7,894 nucleotides of DNA from JAYZVT01 sp050248375 (GCA_050248375.1 JBFWSL010000187.1:1-7894), one strand, 5' to 3'. Shown: positions 1 to 5,707, counted from the stretch's first letter. A program made the numbers and translations. Notes: generated from the letters alone by a model not told the origin.

Positions 1-141
1 GCCCCTGGCGGCGGCGGCCTGGGCAGATTTCATGGCCGCCACATACTCGCCCTTGCTGTAGAGGTAGTAGGCGGCCTCGCTGGCGAGGGCGGGCGCGGCG
101 GCCGCGGCCAGCAGCGCCACGAGAGCGGCGGCGCGTTTCAT
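1..141 (-). CDS. Secreted Sel1/TPR-like repeat protein, N-terminal part only
   Basis: The first 47 codons of a gene that runs off the left edge of the window. The start ATG overlaps the stop of the thiE-like gene as ATGA, so the two are probably translationally coupled. Residues 1-20 form a clear Sec signal peptide: MKR, an Ala/Leu-rich hydrophobic core, then an ALA cleavage motif before SEAAYYLYSKGEY. The mature start has the spacing of a Sel1/TPR helix pair (Tyr, then GEY, then an alanine-rich helix ending in Gly), so a periplasmic repeat protein is likely. Sel1-like genes do occur beside thiE-like genes in alphaproteobacteria. Function cannot be inferred from this fragment; the family call rests on one partial repeat. 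Confidence 0.65.
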   Translation of the reverse strand, partial: MKRAAALVALLAAAAAPALASEAAYYLYSKGEYVAAMKSAQAAAARG

Positions 142-749
142 GCCGGGCTCCCTTCGCGCTCGATGGCGGCGTTGAAGGCCTCGACCGCCTTCGCGGGGCC
201 GTCCTGCGCGGCCCAGATCGCGGGCGCGGCGGAGACGAAGTCCGCGCCGGCGCTGGCGAGTTCCCTGGCGTCGCCGGGCGAGGCGATGTCCCAGGCGATG
301 CAGGGCACCACGACCACCTGGGACCACCAGCCGATCAGTTCGGCGAGCGCCTGCGGCTCCGCGGAGAAGGCGACATAGTCCGCGCCCTTCTCGCCGAAGG
401 CGAGGGCGTCATGGCGGGACGCGCCGCAATGGACGCCGACGATGGCGGAGGGGCCGAGCAGACCGCGCGCGACAGCGAACGCCCTGGCGTCGGCCTGGAT
501 GTGCACGCCGTCGGCTCCAAGGCGCTTCGCCGCCTCGATGTCGCCGTCGATGAGCGTTGCGACGCCGCGTTCCTGCGCGGCGGCGACGCAGCGCGCGATC
601 AGCTTTTCATCGGAGCCGGCGGGAGCGGGAAGCACCAGGGAAGCCACGTCGTCCGCGTCGAGGGCGGAGACGAGCAGCGCCGGAAAGTCCCCCTCCGGCG
701 AGGATGGGGCCGACAGGCACAGGCGGCATTCGGTTCGGCTGTCGCTCAA
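138..749 (-). CDS. Thiamine-phosphate-synthase-like protein (ThiE fold, catalytic motifs degenerate)
   Basis: A 203-residue protein of the ThiE/TenI TIM-barrel family. Recognisable blocks are ATLIDGDIEAAKRLGADGVHI (about 64-84), IVGVHCGASRHDAL (103-116), GADYVAFS (122-129) and a C-terminal SAGADFVSAAPAIW (166-179), matching the order of ThiE beta strands. True ThiE joins HMP-pyrophosphate to thiazole phosphate to make thiamine phosphate. Here the usual QxRxK strand is replaced by LVLPAP, the TxTK pyrophosphate loop after GADY is absent, and the AIGGI phosphate-binding strand reads CIAWDI. It therefore probably does not make thiamine phosphate, although automatic annotation would call it thiE. 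The start is TTG: an in-frame stop lies shortly upstream and no upstream ATG exists; AGGGA sits about 8 nt before it. It lies 81 nt after fba, beyond a terminator. Confidence 0.8.
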   Translation of the reverse strand: MSDSRTECRLCLSAPSSPEGDFPALLVSALDADDVASLVLPAPAGSDEKLIARCVAAAQERGVATLIDGDIEAAKRLGADGVHIQADARAFAVARGLLGPSAIVGVHCGASRHDALAFGEKGADYVAFSAEPQALAELIGWWSQVVVVPCIAWDIASPGDARELASAGADFVSAAPAIWAAQDGPAKAVEAFNAAIEREGSPA

Positions 750-816
750 GGCAAGTCCCTGCTCTGCGGCGGTGGCAGCCGCCGCCGTTCATTTCATATG
801 ATGTCCCGGTGACGGG

Positions 817-840
817 AAGAAAAGGGCGGCTCAGGCCGCC
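817..840 (-). terminator. Intrinsic terminator enclosing the fba stop codon
   Basis: On the minus strand GGCGGC (840-835), loop CTGA (834-831) and GCCGCC (830-825) form a perfect 6-bp all-GC stem, followed by CTTTTCTT (824-817). The TGA stop of fba is inside the tetraloop. On the plus strand the same stem is followed directly by TTTT (841-844), so it could also stop transcription coming from the other side. Confidence 0.75.
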
Positions 841-1850
841 TTTTCCAGCGTGGATTGCCACTTGCCCAGCGCGGCGAGCGAATTCATGCGCGCGCGGTGG
901 GTGAAGGCGGCCTGCGCCCTGGCGACGTTGTCAGCCTTTCCGCTCCAGGCCTTCTGCGGCGCGGCCTGCAGGGCGCGGCCATAGGAGAAGGTGAGCCTCC
1001 AGGGCAGGTTGCCGATGGCGTTCATGGCGGACAGATGCGCGGTCGCGTCCTCGTCCGACTGGCCGCCGGAGAGGAAGGCGATGCCGGGCACGGCGGCGGG
1101 CACGCAGGCAAGCAGCACCTTCACGGTCTTCTCCGCGACCTCGTCGACGGAAGCCTGCTTCTTCGACTTCTTGCCGGCGATGACCATGTTGGGCTTCAGC
1201 ACCATGCCCTCCAGGCTGACCTTCTGGTAGTAGAGTTCCTGGAAGGTCTCCTTGAGCACGAACTCGGTTACCTCGTAGCAGGTGTCGGCGTCGTGATCGC
1301 CGTCCATGAGCACTTCCGGCTCCACGATCGGAACGATGCCGGTCTCCTGGCACAGCGCCGCGTAGCGGGCCAGCGCATGGCCGTTGGCGCGGATGCAGGC
1401 GTAGCTTGGCATGCGCGGGCCGATGTCGTAGACGGCGCGCCACTTGGCGAACTTGGCGCCAAGCTCGCGATATTCGACGAGGCGCTCGCGCAGGCCGTCG
1501 AGACCCTCGGTCACCTTCTCGCCGGGGCTCAGCGCCAGGTCCTTGGCGCCCTTGTCCACCTTGATGCCCGGGATACAGCCGGCGTCGGCGATGACCTTGA
1601 CCAGCGGCGTGCCGTCCTTGCCCTTCTGGCGGATGGTCTCGTCGAACAGGATGACGCCGGAGATATATTTCTCCATCGCCTCGGTGGAGCGGAACAGCAG
1701 CTCGCGATAGTCGCGGCGGTTGTCCTCGGTGGAAGCGACGCCGATGGCGTCGAAGCGGCTCTTGATCGTGCCGGAGCTTTCGTCGGCGGCGAGGATGCCC
1801 TTGCCCTCCGCGACCATGGCCTGCGCGATCTTCTCAAGTTCTCCGCTCAT
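831..1850 (-). CDS. fba: Fructose-bisphosphate aldolase, class I (Schiff-base type)
   Basis: A 339-residue cytosolic enzyme that reversibly cleaves fructose 1,6-bisphosphate into glyceraldehyde 3-phosphate and dihydroxyacetone phosphate. It is the eukaryote-like class I type, needing no metal. Visible catalytic landmarks are D23 in GILAADES, K97 in GIKVDKG, K136 in AKWR, E177 in IVEPEVL, the Schiff-base lysine K219 in GMVLKPNM, S261 in SGGQSDEDAT, and LTFSYGRALQA (286-296). The protein ends at KWQSTLEKAA and lacks the tyrosine-ended C-terminal tail of animal aldolases. The frame stays open to 2057, but the start at 1850 is chosen because MSGELEKIAQAM matches the family N-terminus and GGAG precedes it at about 9 nt. 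It follows the 109-aa gene by 109 nt and has its own promoter candidate, so it may be transcribed both with gap-pgk and alone. Confidence 0.98.
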   Translation of the reverse strand: MSGELEKIAQAMVAEGKGILAADESSGTIKSRFDAIGVASTEDNRRDYRELLFRSTEAMEKYISGVILFDETIRQKGKDGTPLVKVIADAGCIPGIKVDKGAKDLALSPGEKVTEGLDGLRERLVEYRELGAKFAKWRAVYDIGPRMPSYACIRANGHALARYAALCQETGIVPIVEPEVLMDGDHDADTCYEVTEFVLKETFQELYYQKVSLEGMVLKPNMVIAGKKSKKQASVDEVAEKTVKVLLACVPAAVPGIAFLSGGQSDEDATAHLSAMNAIGNLPWRLTFSYGRALQAAPQKAWSGKADNVARAQAAFTHRARMNSLAALGKWQSTLEKAA

Positions 1851-1905
1851 TTCCCGCTCCAGTTGCTGCGTTTCCAGGGGACAGGATGCCCCGCTTTTAG
1901 GGGGA

Positions 1906-1933
1906 GTCCTAGCCGTCCGGCGTGCGGCGTCAA
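1906..1933 (-). promoter_or_regulatory. Candidate sigma70-type promoter for fba
   Basis: Read on the minus strand: TTGACG (1933-1928), a 16-bp spacer, then TAGGAC (1911-1906). The -35 matches 5 of 6 consensus bases and the -10 only 3 of 6. It lies 56 nt before the fba start codon in the 109-nt gap. No experimental support is visible. Confidence 0.4.
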
Positions 1934-1959
1934 GAGGCCATGGCGGATAAGCGCGCGCC

Positions 1960-2289
1960 TCAGGCCTCGCCGTCGCCGTAATAGGGCCTGACAGTGCCCC
2001 AGACCGTGCGCTTTCCCGGTAGCCATTCGCGCATGTTGGCCGCGAGATGCCCGTCAAGGGCGTCGGGAAACTCGCCCTCGGCCAGCATGCGGATATCGTC
2101 GATCTCCACCAGCCGGAGGCCGGCCTCCTTCAGCTCGGCCAGTAGGGCTTGGCGCAGATCGTCCTCCGCGGCCGCGCGCACCGCCATGTAGCCGACGGCG
2201 CCATGCGCGTGCCCGGGCAGGCCGAGCGCGCCGGACTCGACGACCTCGAAGGTGACGAGGGCGGTCCAGGTGCGGCTGCGTTCCACCAT
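1960..2289 (-). CDS. Conserved-looking small protein of unknown function between pgk and fba
   Basis: A 109-residue soluble protein that I do not recognise. The start at 2289 is chosen because GAGG lies 5 nt upstream (TGAGGAATACATG) and the gene begins 7 nt after the pgk stop; the open frame extends further but would overlap pgk. No signal peptide or membrane segment is visible. The pattern suggests an alpha/beta fold: strand WTALVTFEVV (8-17), strand VGYMAVRAA (32-40), an acidic helix AEDDLRQALLAELKEAG (41-57), strand RLVEIDDIRML (59-69), and an aromatic C-terminus with KRTVWGTVRPYYGDGEA (93-109). Tight packing behind pgk indicates co-expression with the triose-phosphate enzymes. It could be an accessory or regulatory protein, but nothing in the sequence proves it. 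Confidence 0.8.
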   Translation of the reverse strand: MVERSRTWTALVTFEVVESGALGLPGHAHGAVGYMAVRAAAEDDLRQALLAELKEAGLRLVEIDDIRMLAEGEFPDALDGHLAANMREWLPGKRTVWGTVRPYYGDGEA

Positions 2290-2296
2290 GTATTCC

Positions 2297-3499
2297 TCAG
2301 GCGCGCAGCACCTCGAGGCCGGGCAGGGACTTGCCCTCCAGCCATTCGAGGAAGGCTCCGCCGGCGGTGGACACATAGCTGAAGCCGTCCGCCACCCCGG
2401 CGGCATTGAGCGCGGCGACCGTGTCGCCGCCGCCGGCGACGGTGAGCAGTCTGCCCCGTTTCGTCAGCTCCGCGGCAGCGCGGGCGACGGTGTTGGTGCC
2501 GTTGTCGAAGGGCTTCAGTTCGAAGGCCCCGAAGGGACCGTTCCACACCAGCGTGCGCGACCGGCGCAGGCAGGAGATGATGTACTCGGCCGTGCGCGGG
2601 CCGATGTCGAGGATCATCTCGTCGGCGCCGGCGTCGCCCGCCGCGGCCTCGCGGCAGGGCGCCCCCGCCTCGAACGCCTTGGCCAGAACCACGTCCACCG
2701 GCAGCACGATCTCGCGGCCGAGGGCCGCCGCCTTGTCGAGAATCCCGCGCGCGGTGCCGAGCAGGTCCGGCTCCATCAGCGACTTGCCGACGGCGTGTCC
2801 CTGGGCGGCGAGGAAGGTATTAGCCATGGCTCCGCCGATGATGAGGATGTCGACCCTGGCCAGAAGGTTGCCGAGCAGGTCGAGCTTGGTGGAGATCTTG
2901 GCGCCGCCGACAACGGCCGCGAGCGGGCGCTTGGGCGCCTCCAGCGCGCTGGCGAGCGCGTCGAGCTCGGCCTGCATGGAGCGGCCCGCATAGGAGGGCA
3001 GGTGATGCGCGAGGCCCTCGGTGGAGGCGTGGGCGCGATGGGCGCAGGAGAAGGCGTCGTTGACATAGATGTCGCCGAGTGCCGCGAGCTCGGAGACGAA
3101 TGCCGGATCGTTCTTCTCCTCGCCCTTGTGGAAGCGGGTGTTCTCCAGCAGCAGCACGCCGCCGGGCGCGAGCGCGCCGACGGCGGCCTTCGCGGCGTCG
3201 CCGACGCAGTCGGCGGCGAAGCCGGTGGCGCCGAAGTTCGCCTCCAGCCAGGCGTGCACGGGCTTCAGGGAGTTTTTCCCGTCCGGGACTCCCTTGGGCC
3301 GTCCCATGTGGGACAGCAGGATGACGCGCGCGCCCTTGCCGGTGAGCTCGCTGATGGTCGGCAGCACGCGCTTGATGCGGGTGGCGTCGGCGACGCGGCC
3401 GCTGTCCACGGGCACGTTGAGATCGACGCGAAGCAGGACGCGCTTGCCCTTGAGCTCGCTGCCGTCGACGCCGTCGAGGGTCCTGTAGCCGTTCTTCAT
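2297..3499 (-). CDS. pgk: Phosphoglycerate kinase
   Basis: A 400-residue monomeric cytosolic kinase that interconverts 1,3-bisphosphoglycerate plus ADP and 3-phosphoglycerate plus ATP. The N-terminal substrate domain shows RVDLNVP (24-30; D26, N28), SHMGRPKG (63-70) and LLLENTRFHKGEE (116-128; R122). YVNDAFSCAHRAHAST (145-160) closes the basic patch. The C-terminal nucleotide domain shows VVGGAKISTKLDLL (196-209; K201, K205), GGAMANTFL (222-230), WNGPFGAFE (319-327), AGGGDT (355-360) and STAGGAFLEWLEGK (377-390). Length is normal for the family and no key residue is missing. It starts 20 nt after the gap stop; the Shine-Dalgarno is weak (GGAG about 12 nt upstream, GGCGG nearer), which suggests coupling to gap translation. 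Confidence 0.98.
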   Translation of the reverse strand: MKNGYRTLDGVDGSELKGKRVLLRVDLNVPVDSGRVADATRIKRVLPTISELTGKGARVILLSHMGRPKGVPDGKNSLKPVHAWLEANFGATGFAADCVGDAAKAAVGALAPGGVLLLENTRFHKGEEKNDPAFVSELAALGDIYVNDAFSCAHRAHASTEGLAHHLPSYAGRSMQAELDALASALEAPKRPLAAVVGGAKISTKLDLLGNLLARVDILIIGGAMANTFLAAQGHAVGKSLMEPDLLGTARGILDKAAALGREIVLPVDVVLAKAFEAGAPCREAAAGDAGADEMILDIGPRTAEYIISCLRRSRTLVWNGPFGAFELKPFDNGTNTVARAAAELTKRGRLLTVAGGGDTVAALNAAGVADGFSYVSTAGGAFLEWLEGKSLPGLEVLRA

Positions 3500-3519
3500 C
3501 TGCCGCCAGGGCTCCGGCG

Positions 3520-4527
3520 TCAGCCGAGCTTGCCCATGGCGACCGCGGTGTCGCTCATGCGGTTGGAGAAGCCCCATTCGTTGTCGTACCAGGACATGAC
3601 GCGCACCAGCGTTCCGTCCATCACCTTGGTCTGGTCGAGATGGAAGATCGAGGAATGAGGGTCGTGGTTGAAGTCCGTGGATACGTTGGGCCGGTCGGTG
3701 ACGCCGAGGATGCCCTTGAGCTCCTGCGAAGCGGCGCGCTTGACCGCCTCGTTGATCTCGTCGGGCGTGGTCTTGCGCCTGGCGATGAACTTCAGGTCGA
3801 TCACCGATACGTTGGGCGTGGGCACGCGGATGGCGACGCCGTCCAGCTTGCCGTTCAGCTCGGGCAGCACCAGGCCGACGGCGCGGGCGGCGCCGGTCGA
3901 GGTCGGGATCATGGACAGCGCCGCGGCGCGGGCCCGGTAGAGATCCTTGTGCATGGTGTCCAGCGTGGGCTGGTCGCCCGTGTAGGCGTGAATGGTGGTC
4001 ATGAAGCCCTGCTCGATGCCGACGGTGTCGTTGAGCACCTTGGCCACCGGCGCGAGACAGTTGGTGGTGCAGGAGGCGTTGGAGACGACGAGGTGATCCC
4101 TGGAGAGCTTCTCGTGGTTGACGCCGTAAACCACCGTCAGGTCGACGCCGTCGGCAGGAGCGGAGACCAGCACGCGCCTGGCGCCGGCATCCAGATGGGC
4201 CTTGGCCTTGTCTTTGGAGGCGAAGATGCCGGTGCACTCCATGGCGATGTCCACGCCGAGTTCCTTGTGGGGAAGCTGGGCGGGATCCTTGATGGCGGTG
4301 ACCTTGATGGGGCCGCGGCCGACGTCGATGGTGTTGCCCTCGACCGTCACCGTGGCGGGGAAGCGGCCATGCACGGAATCGAAGCGCAGCAGGTGGGCGT
4401 TGGTCTCGACCGGACCGAGATCGTTTATGGCGACAACCTCGATGTCCTTGCGTTCTGATTCGATTATGGCGCGCAGAATATTGCGCCCGATTCGTCCAAA
4501 TCCGTTGATCGCCACTCTGATCGCCAT
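3520..4527 (-). CDS. gap: Glyceraldehyde-3-phosphate dehydrogenase, type I, NAD-type
   Basis: A 335-residue tetramer-forming cytosolic enzyme that oxidises glyceraldehyde 3-phosphate to 1,3-bisphosphoglycerate. The N-terminal Rossmann domain begins with NGFGRIGR (8-15), and D36 in AINDLG is the acidic residue that favours NAD over NADP. The catalytic domain has SNASCTTNCLAPVAKV (149-164) with nucleophile C153, H180 in TTIHAYTGDQ, the GDQPTLD loop (184-190) with a proline typical of NAD enzymes, and IPTSTGAARAVGLVLPEL (207-224). The C-terminus has WYDNEWGFSNRM (313-324). All residues expected for activity are present. The start MAIRVAINGFGR is canonical; GGGAG lies 10 nt upstream. It is the first gene of the minus-strand operon, with pgk following by 20 nt. 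Confidence 0.98.
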   Translation of the reverse strand: MAIRVAINGFGRIGRNILRAIIESERKDIEVVAINDLGPVETNAHLLRFDSVHGRFPATVTVEGNTIDVGRGPIKVTAIKDPAQLPHKELGVDIAMECTGIFASKDKAKAHLDAGARRVLVSAPADGVDLTVVYGVNHEKLSRDHLVVSNASCTTNCLAPVAKVLNDTVGIEQGFMTTIHAYTGDQPTLDTMHKDLYRARAAALSMIPTSTGAARAVGLVLPELNGKLDGVAIRVPTPNVSVIDLKFIARRKTTPDEINEAVKRAASQELKGILGVTDRPNVSTDFNHDPHSSIFHLDQTKVMDGTLVRVMSWYDNEWGFSNRMSDTAVAMGKLG

Positions 4528-4549
4528 CTCAAGCCGTCTCCCTGGAAGA

Positions 4550-4594
4550 CATATCCGTTGCTCCCCGCAGGAACGGGGGCGGGCTCCGGATATG
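4550..4594 (-). promoter_or_regulatory. Leader hairpin in the gap 5' untranslated region
   Basis: On the minus strand, CATATCCG (4594-4587) and CGGATATG (4557-4550) are a perfect 8-bp inverted repeat. Between them, CCCCG (4578-4574) and CGGGG (4567-4563) can form an inner 5-bp stem with loop TTCCTG, leaving an internal loop of 8 nt on one side and 5 nt on the other. The structure ends 22 nt before the gap start codon, just before the ribosome-binding region. It may stabilise the message or modulate translation, or serve as a DNA operator. There is no U-tract, so it is not a standard terminator. Confidence 0.5.
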
Positions 4595-4664
4595 CCCTTT
4601 TGCGCTTTGTTTCCAGCCGGTAATGCAGGCGTGCGGCGCGAATTCGCACCCCTTGCGGCGGCTG

Positions 4665-4693
4665 AAAATGCGGGCAGGGAGTGCGCGAGTCAA
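4665..4693 (-). promoter_or_regulatory. Candidate sigma70-type promoter for gap-pgk
   Basis: Read on the minus strand: TTGACT (4693-4688), a 17-bp spacer, then CATTTT (4670-4665). The -35 matches 5 of 6 bases and the -10 only 3 of 6. Transcription would start near 4658 and give a leader of about 130 nt that contains the 4550-4594 hairpin. The 328-nt gap 4528-4855 otherwise holds only the opposing plus-strand promoter; I see no gene in it. Confidence 0.45.
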
Positions 4694-4744
4694 TGAGCCA
4701 AAAATATACCGGTGTGGACGAGTTAGCTCTTTGCGGCGGGGGAG

Positions 4745-4774
4745 TTGACGGTGGGATTGGCCGACGCCTAAAGT
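4745..4774 (+). promoter_or_regulatory. Candidate sigma70-type promoter for DUF4164-zapA
   Basis: TTGACG (4745-4750), an 18-bp spacer, then TAAAGT (4769-4774). This matches 5 of 6 and 4 of 6 consensus bases and lies about 80 nt before the DUF4164 start. It is the best promoter match on the plus strand of this divergent region. Confidence 0.5.
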
Positions 4775-4855
4775 TTTGCCGCTCACATCGGGAATGGCGG
4801 CTTGATTGGAGCATCCGATACCCACGGGGGTGGGGGGAGAGATGCGAGCGAGGGA

Positions 4856-5110
4856 ATGAGCGGTTCAGACTTGCTGCAAGAGGCCACGGCACGGCTCCTG
4901 ACAGCACTGGAAGGGTTCGAGACAAGCGTAGCGCAACGGCGTCAGGAGACGCTATCGGCGGAGGCCCTGCAGGAGCAGGTGGATACGCTGAGCGTCAGCC
5001 TGCGCGAGGAACGCACCCGTTCAAGCAATCTGGTGGCGGCCAACGACGAAGTCGCGGAGCGTCTCGAAGCGGTGATCGCGGCGGTTCAGGAAATCCTGAA
5101 GCGGCAGTGA
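4856..5110 (+). CDS. DUF4164-like small coiled-coil protein
   Basis: An 84-residue, highly charged, helical protein lying directly upstream of zapA, which is the usual position of DUF4164 proteins in alphaproteobacteria. The middle and end (SAEALQEQVDTLSVSLREE, about 34-52, then NLVAANDEVAERLEAVIAAVQEIL) show leucine/alanine heptad spacing typical of a coiled coil, with the NDEV block seen in the family. No signal peptide or membrane segment. The function is unknown; its position suggests a link with cell division. The start at 4856 is chosen because GAGGGA lies immediately before it, although the spacing is short; a TTG at 4802 in the same frame would add 18 residues that look non-family (glycine-rich). 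Its stop overlaps an ATG in the zapA frame. Confidence 0.75.
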   Translation: MSGSDLLQEATARLLTALEGFETSVAQRRQETLSAEALQEQVDTLSVSLREERTRSSNLVAANDEVAERLEAVIAAVQEILKRQ

Positions 5111-5148
5111 TGGCGTCCGTGAGTTGGACGGCTGTGTGGGGGTATCGA

Positions 5149-5520
5149 ATGGGGCAGGTTGCCATCACGCTGAACGGACGCGCCTATCGCCTCGAATGCG
5201 ACAATGGCGAGGAAGACCGGCTGCGCGGGCTGGCGGCGGAGCTCGACGAGCATGTCGAGCGGCTGAAGCAGCAGTTCGGACAGGTGGGCGACGACCGGCT
5301 TCTGGTGATGGCGGCGCTGATGATCGGCGACGAGCTTGCCGAGACGCGGTTGCGGCTGGACGAGGCCAACGCGAAACTGGCCGACATCTTCCGCAGCCGG
5401 GCGGCGGAGGACCAGGCCTTCGACGAGGCCCAGGCGGAAGCGGCGGAAACCATCGCCTCGCTGGCCGAACGGGTCGAGGAACTGACCGCCGCGATGGCGC
5501 CGGAGGCGGAGCGCGAATAG
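5149..5520 (+). CDS. zapA: Cell division protein ZapA
   Basis: A 123-residue cytosolic protein that binds FtsZ and promotes bundling of Z-ring filaments at the division site. The N-terminal globular domain MGQVAITLNGRAYRLECDNG (1-20) is typical of ZapA, followed by EEDRLRGLAAELDEHVERLKQ, the conserved DDRLLVMAALMIGDEL (48-63), and a long C-terminal coiled coil (about 64-115) used for dimer and tetramer formation. The start at 5149 matches the family N-terminus and has GGGGG about 6 nt upstream. An in-frame ATG at 5110 overlaps the DUF4164 stop (TGATG) and would add 13 residues; it is less likely because the family starts just before the first beta strand. It probably forms an operon with DUF4164. 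Confidence 0.92.
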   Translation: MGQVAITLNGRAYRLECDNGEEDRLRGLAAELDEHVERLKQQFGQVGDDRLLVMAALMIGDELAETRLRLDEANAKLADIFRSRAAEDQAFDEAQAEAAETIASLAERVEELTAAMAPEAERE

Positions 5521-5552
5521 CCGCCGCCATCGGCCCGCTTCACGGACACCTT

Positions 5553-5582
5553 AGCGCATCATCCGGCAGCGCATCATCCGGC
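5553..5582 (+). repeat. Perfect 15-bp tandem duplication
   Basis: The unit AGCGCATCATCCGGC occurs twice without a gap (5553-5567 and 5568-5582), 32 nt after the zapA stop. The second copy supplies part of the left arm of the following hairpin, so the duplication may be recent slippage at a structured site. Confidence 0.9.
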
Positions 5583-5614
5583 CAGGTGGAATCGCCTGGC
5601 CGGTAAGTGATGCG
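5570..5614 (+). terminator. Long hairpin downstream of zapA, possible terminator
   Basis: CGCATCA (5570-5576) pairs with TGATGCG (5608-5614), and CCGGCCAGG (5578-5586) pairs perfectly with CCTGGCCGG (5595-5603), leaving an 8-nt loop and a small 1-by-4 internal loop. There is no U-tract, so it may stop transcription only weakly, protect the 3' end of the zapA message, or be a decayed repeat element. Confidence 0.5.
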
Positions 5615-5629
5615 TCAGATCAATAGCTT

Positions 5630-5678
5630 GAGCACGATCTTATCGGAAAAGCGGCATCCACTTTTCCGGATCATGCTC
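5630..5678. repeat. REP/MITE-like palindrome of the alphaproteobacterial GAGCATGATC type
   Basis: An imperfect palindrome. GAGCACGATC (5630-5639) opposes GATCATGCTC (5669-5678) with one mismatch, TTAT is bulged, and CGGAAAAG (5644-5651) pairs perfectly with CTTTTCCG (5661-5668) around a 9-nt loop. From memory it resembles the short dispersed intergenic palindromes with GAGCATGATC ends and CGGAAAAG/CTTTTCCG cores found in many alphaproteobacterial genomes, especially Rhizobiales. It ends exactly where the probable 6S RNA -35 box begins. Confidence 0.7.
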
Positions 5679-5706
5679 TAGACACCGGCCATTTGTCTCC
5701 TACATT
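5679..5706 (+). promoter_or_regulatory. Candidate promoter of the 6S RNA gene
   Basis: TAGACA (5679-5684), a 16-bp spacer, then TACATT (5701-5706), matching 5 of 6 and 4 of 6 consensus bases. Transcription would begin near 5712-5714, at or near the left strand of the proposed 6S closing stem. The -35 box abuts the end of the REP-like palindrome. Confidence 0.5.
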
Positions 5707-5707
5707 G

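Noticed and set aside
855..1991. Long plus-strand open frame opposite fba
   Set aside because: It mirrors a well-conserved aldolase in GC-rich DNA, where antisense frames stay open; its composition is low-complexity and no motif is visible.
1851..2057. N-terminal extension of fba to 2057
   Set aside because: The extra residues are Arg/Pro/Ala-rich, overlap the 109-aa gene, and precede a canonical aldolase N-terminus with its own ribosome-binding site.
3500..4237. Upstream extension of the pgk frame across gap, giving an apparent 646-residue fusion
   Set aside because: The extension is Arg/Pro-rich out-of-frame translation of gap; pgk has a canonical start at 3499.
2252..4458. Two long plus-strand open frames opposite pgk and gap (2252-3658 and 3640-4458)
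   Set aside because: Gly/Ala/Val-rich antisense shadows of pgk and gap without any recognisable domain.
4464..4925. Minus-strand open frames in the gap-DUF4164 intergenic region
   Set aside because: They lack ribosome-binding sites and family features and overlap the promoters of both flanking operons.
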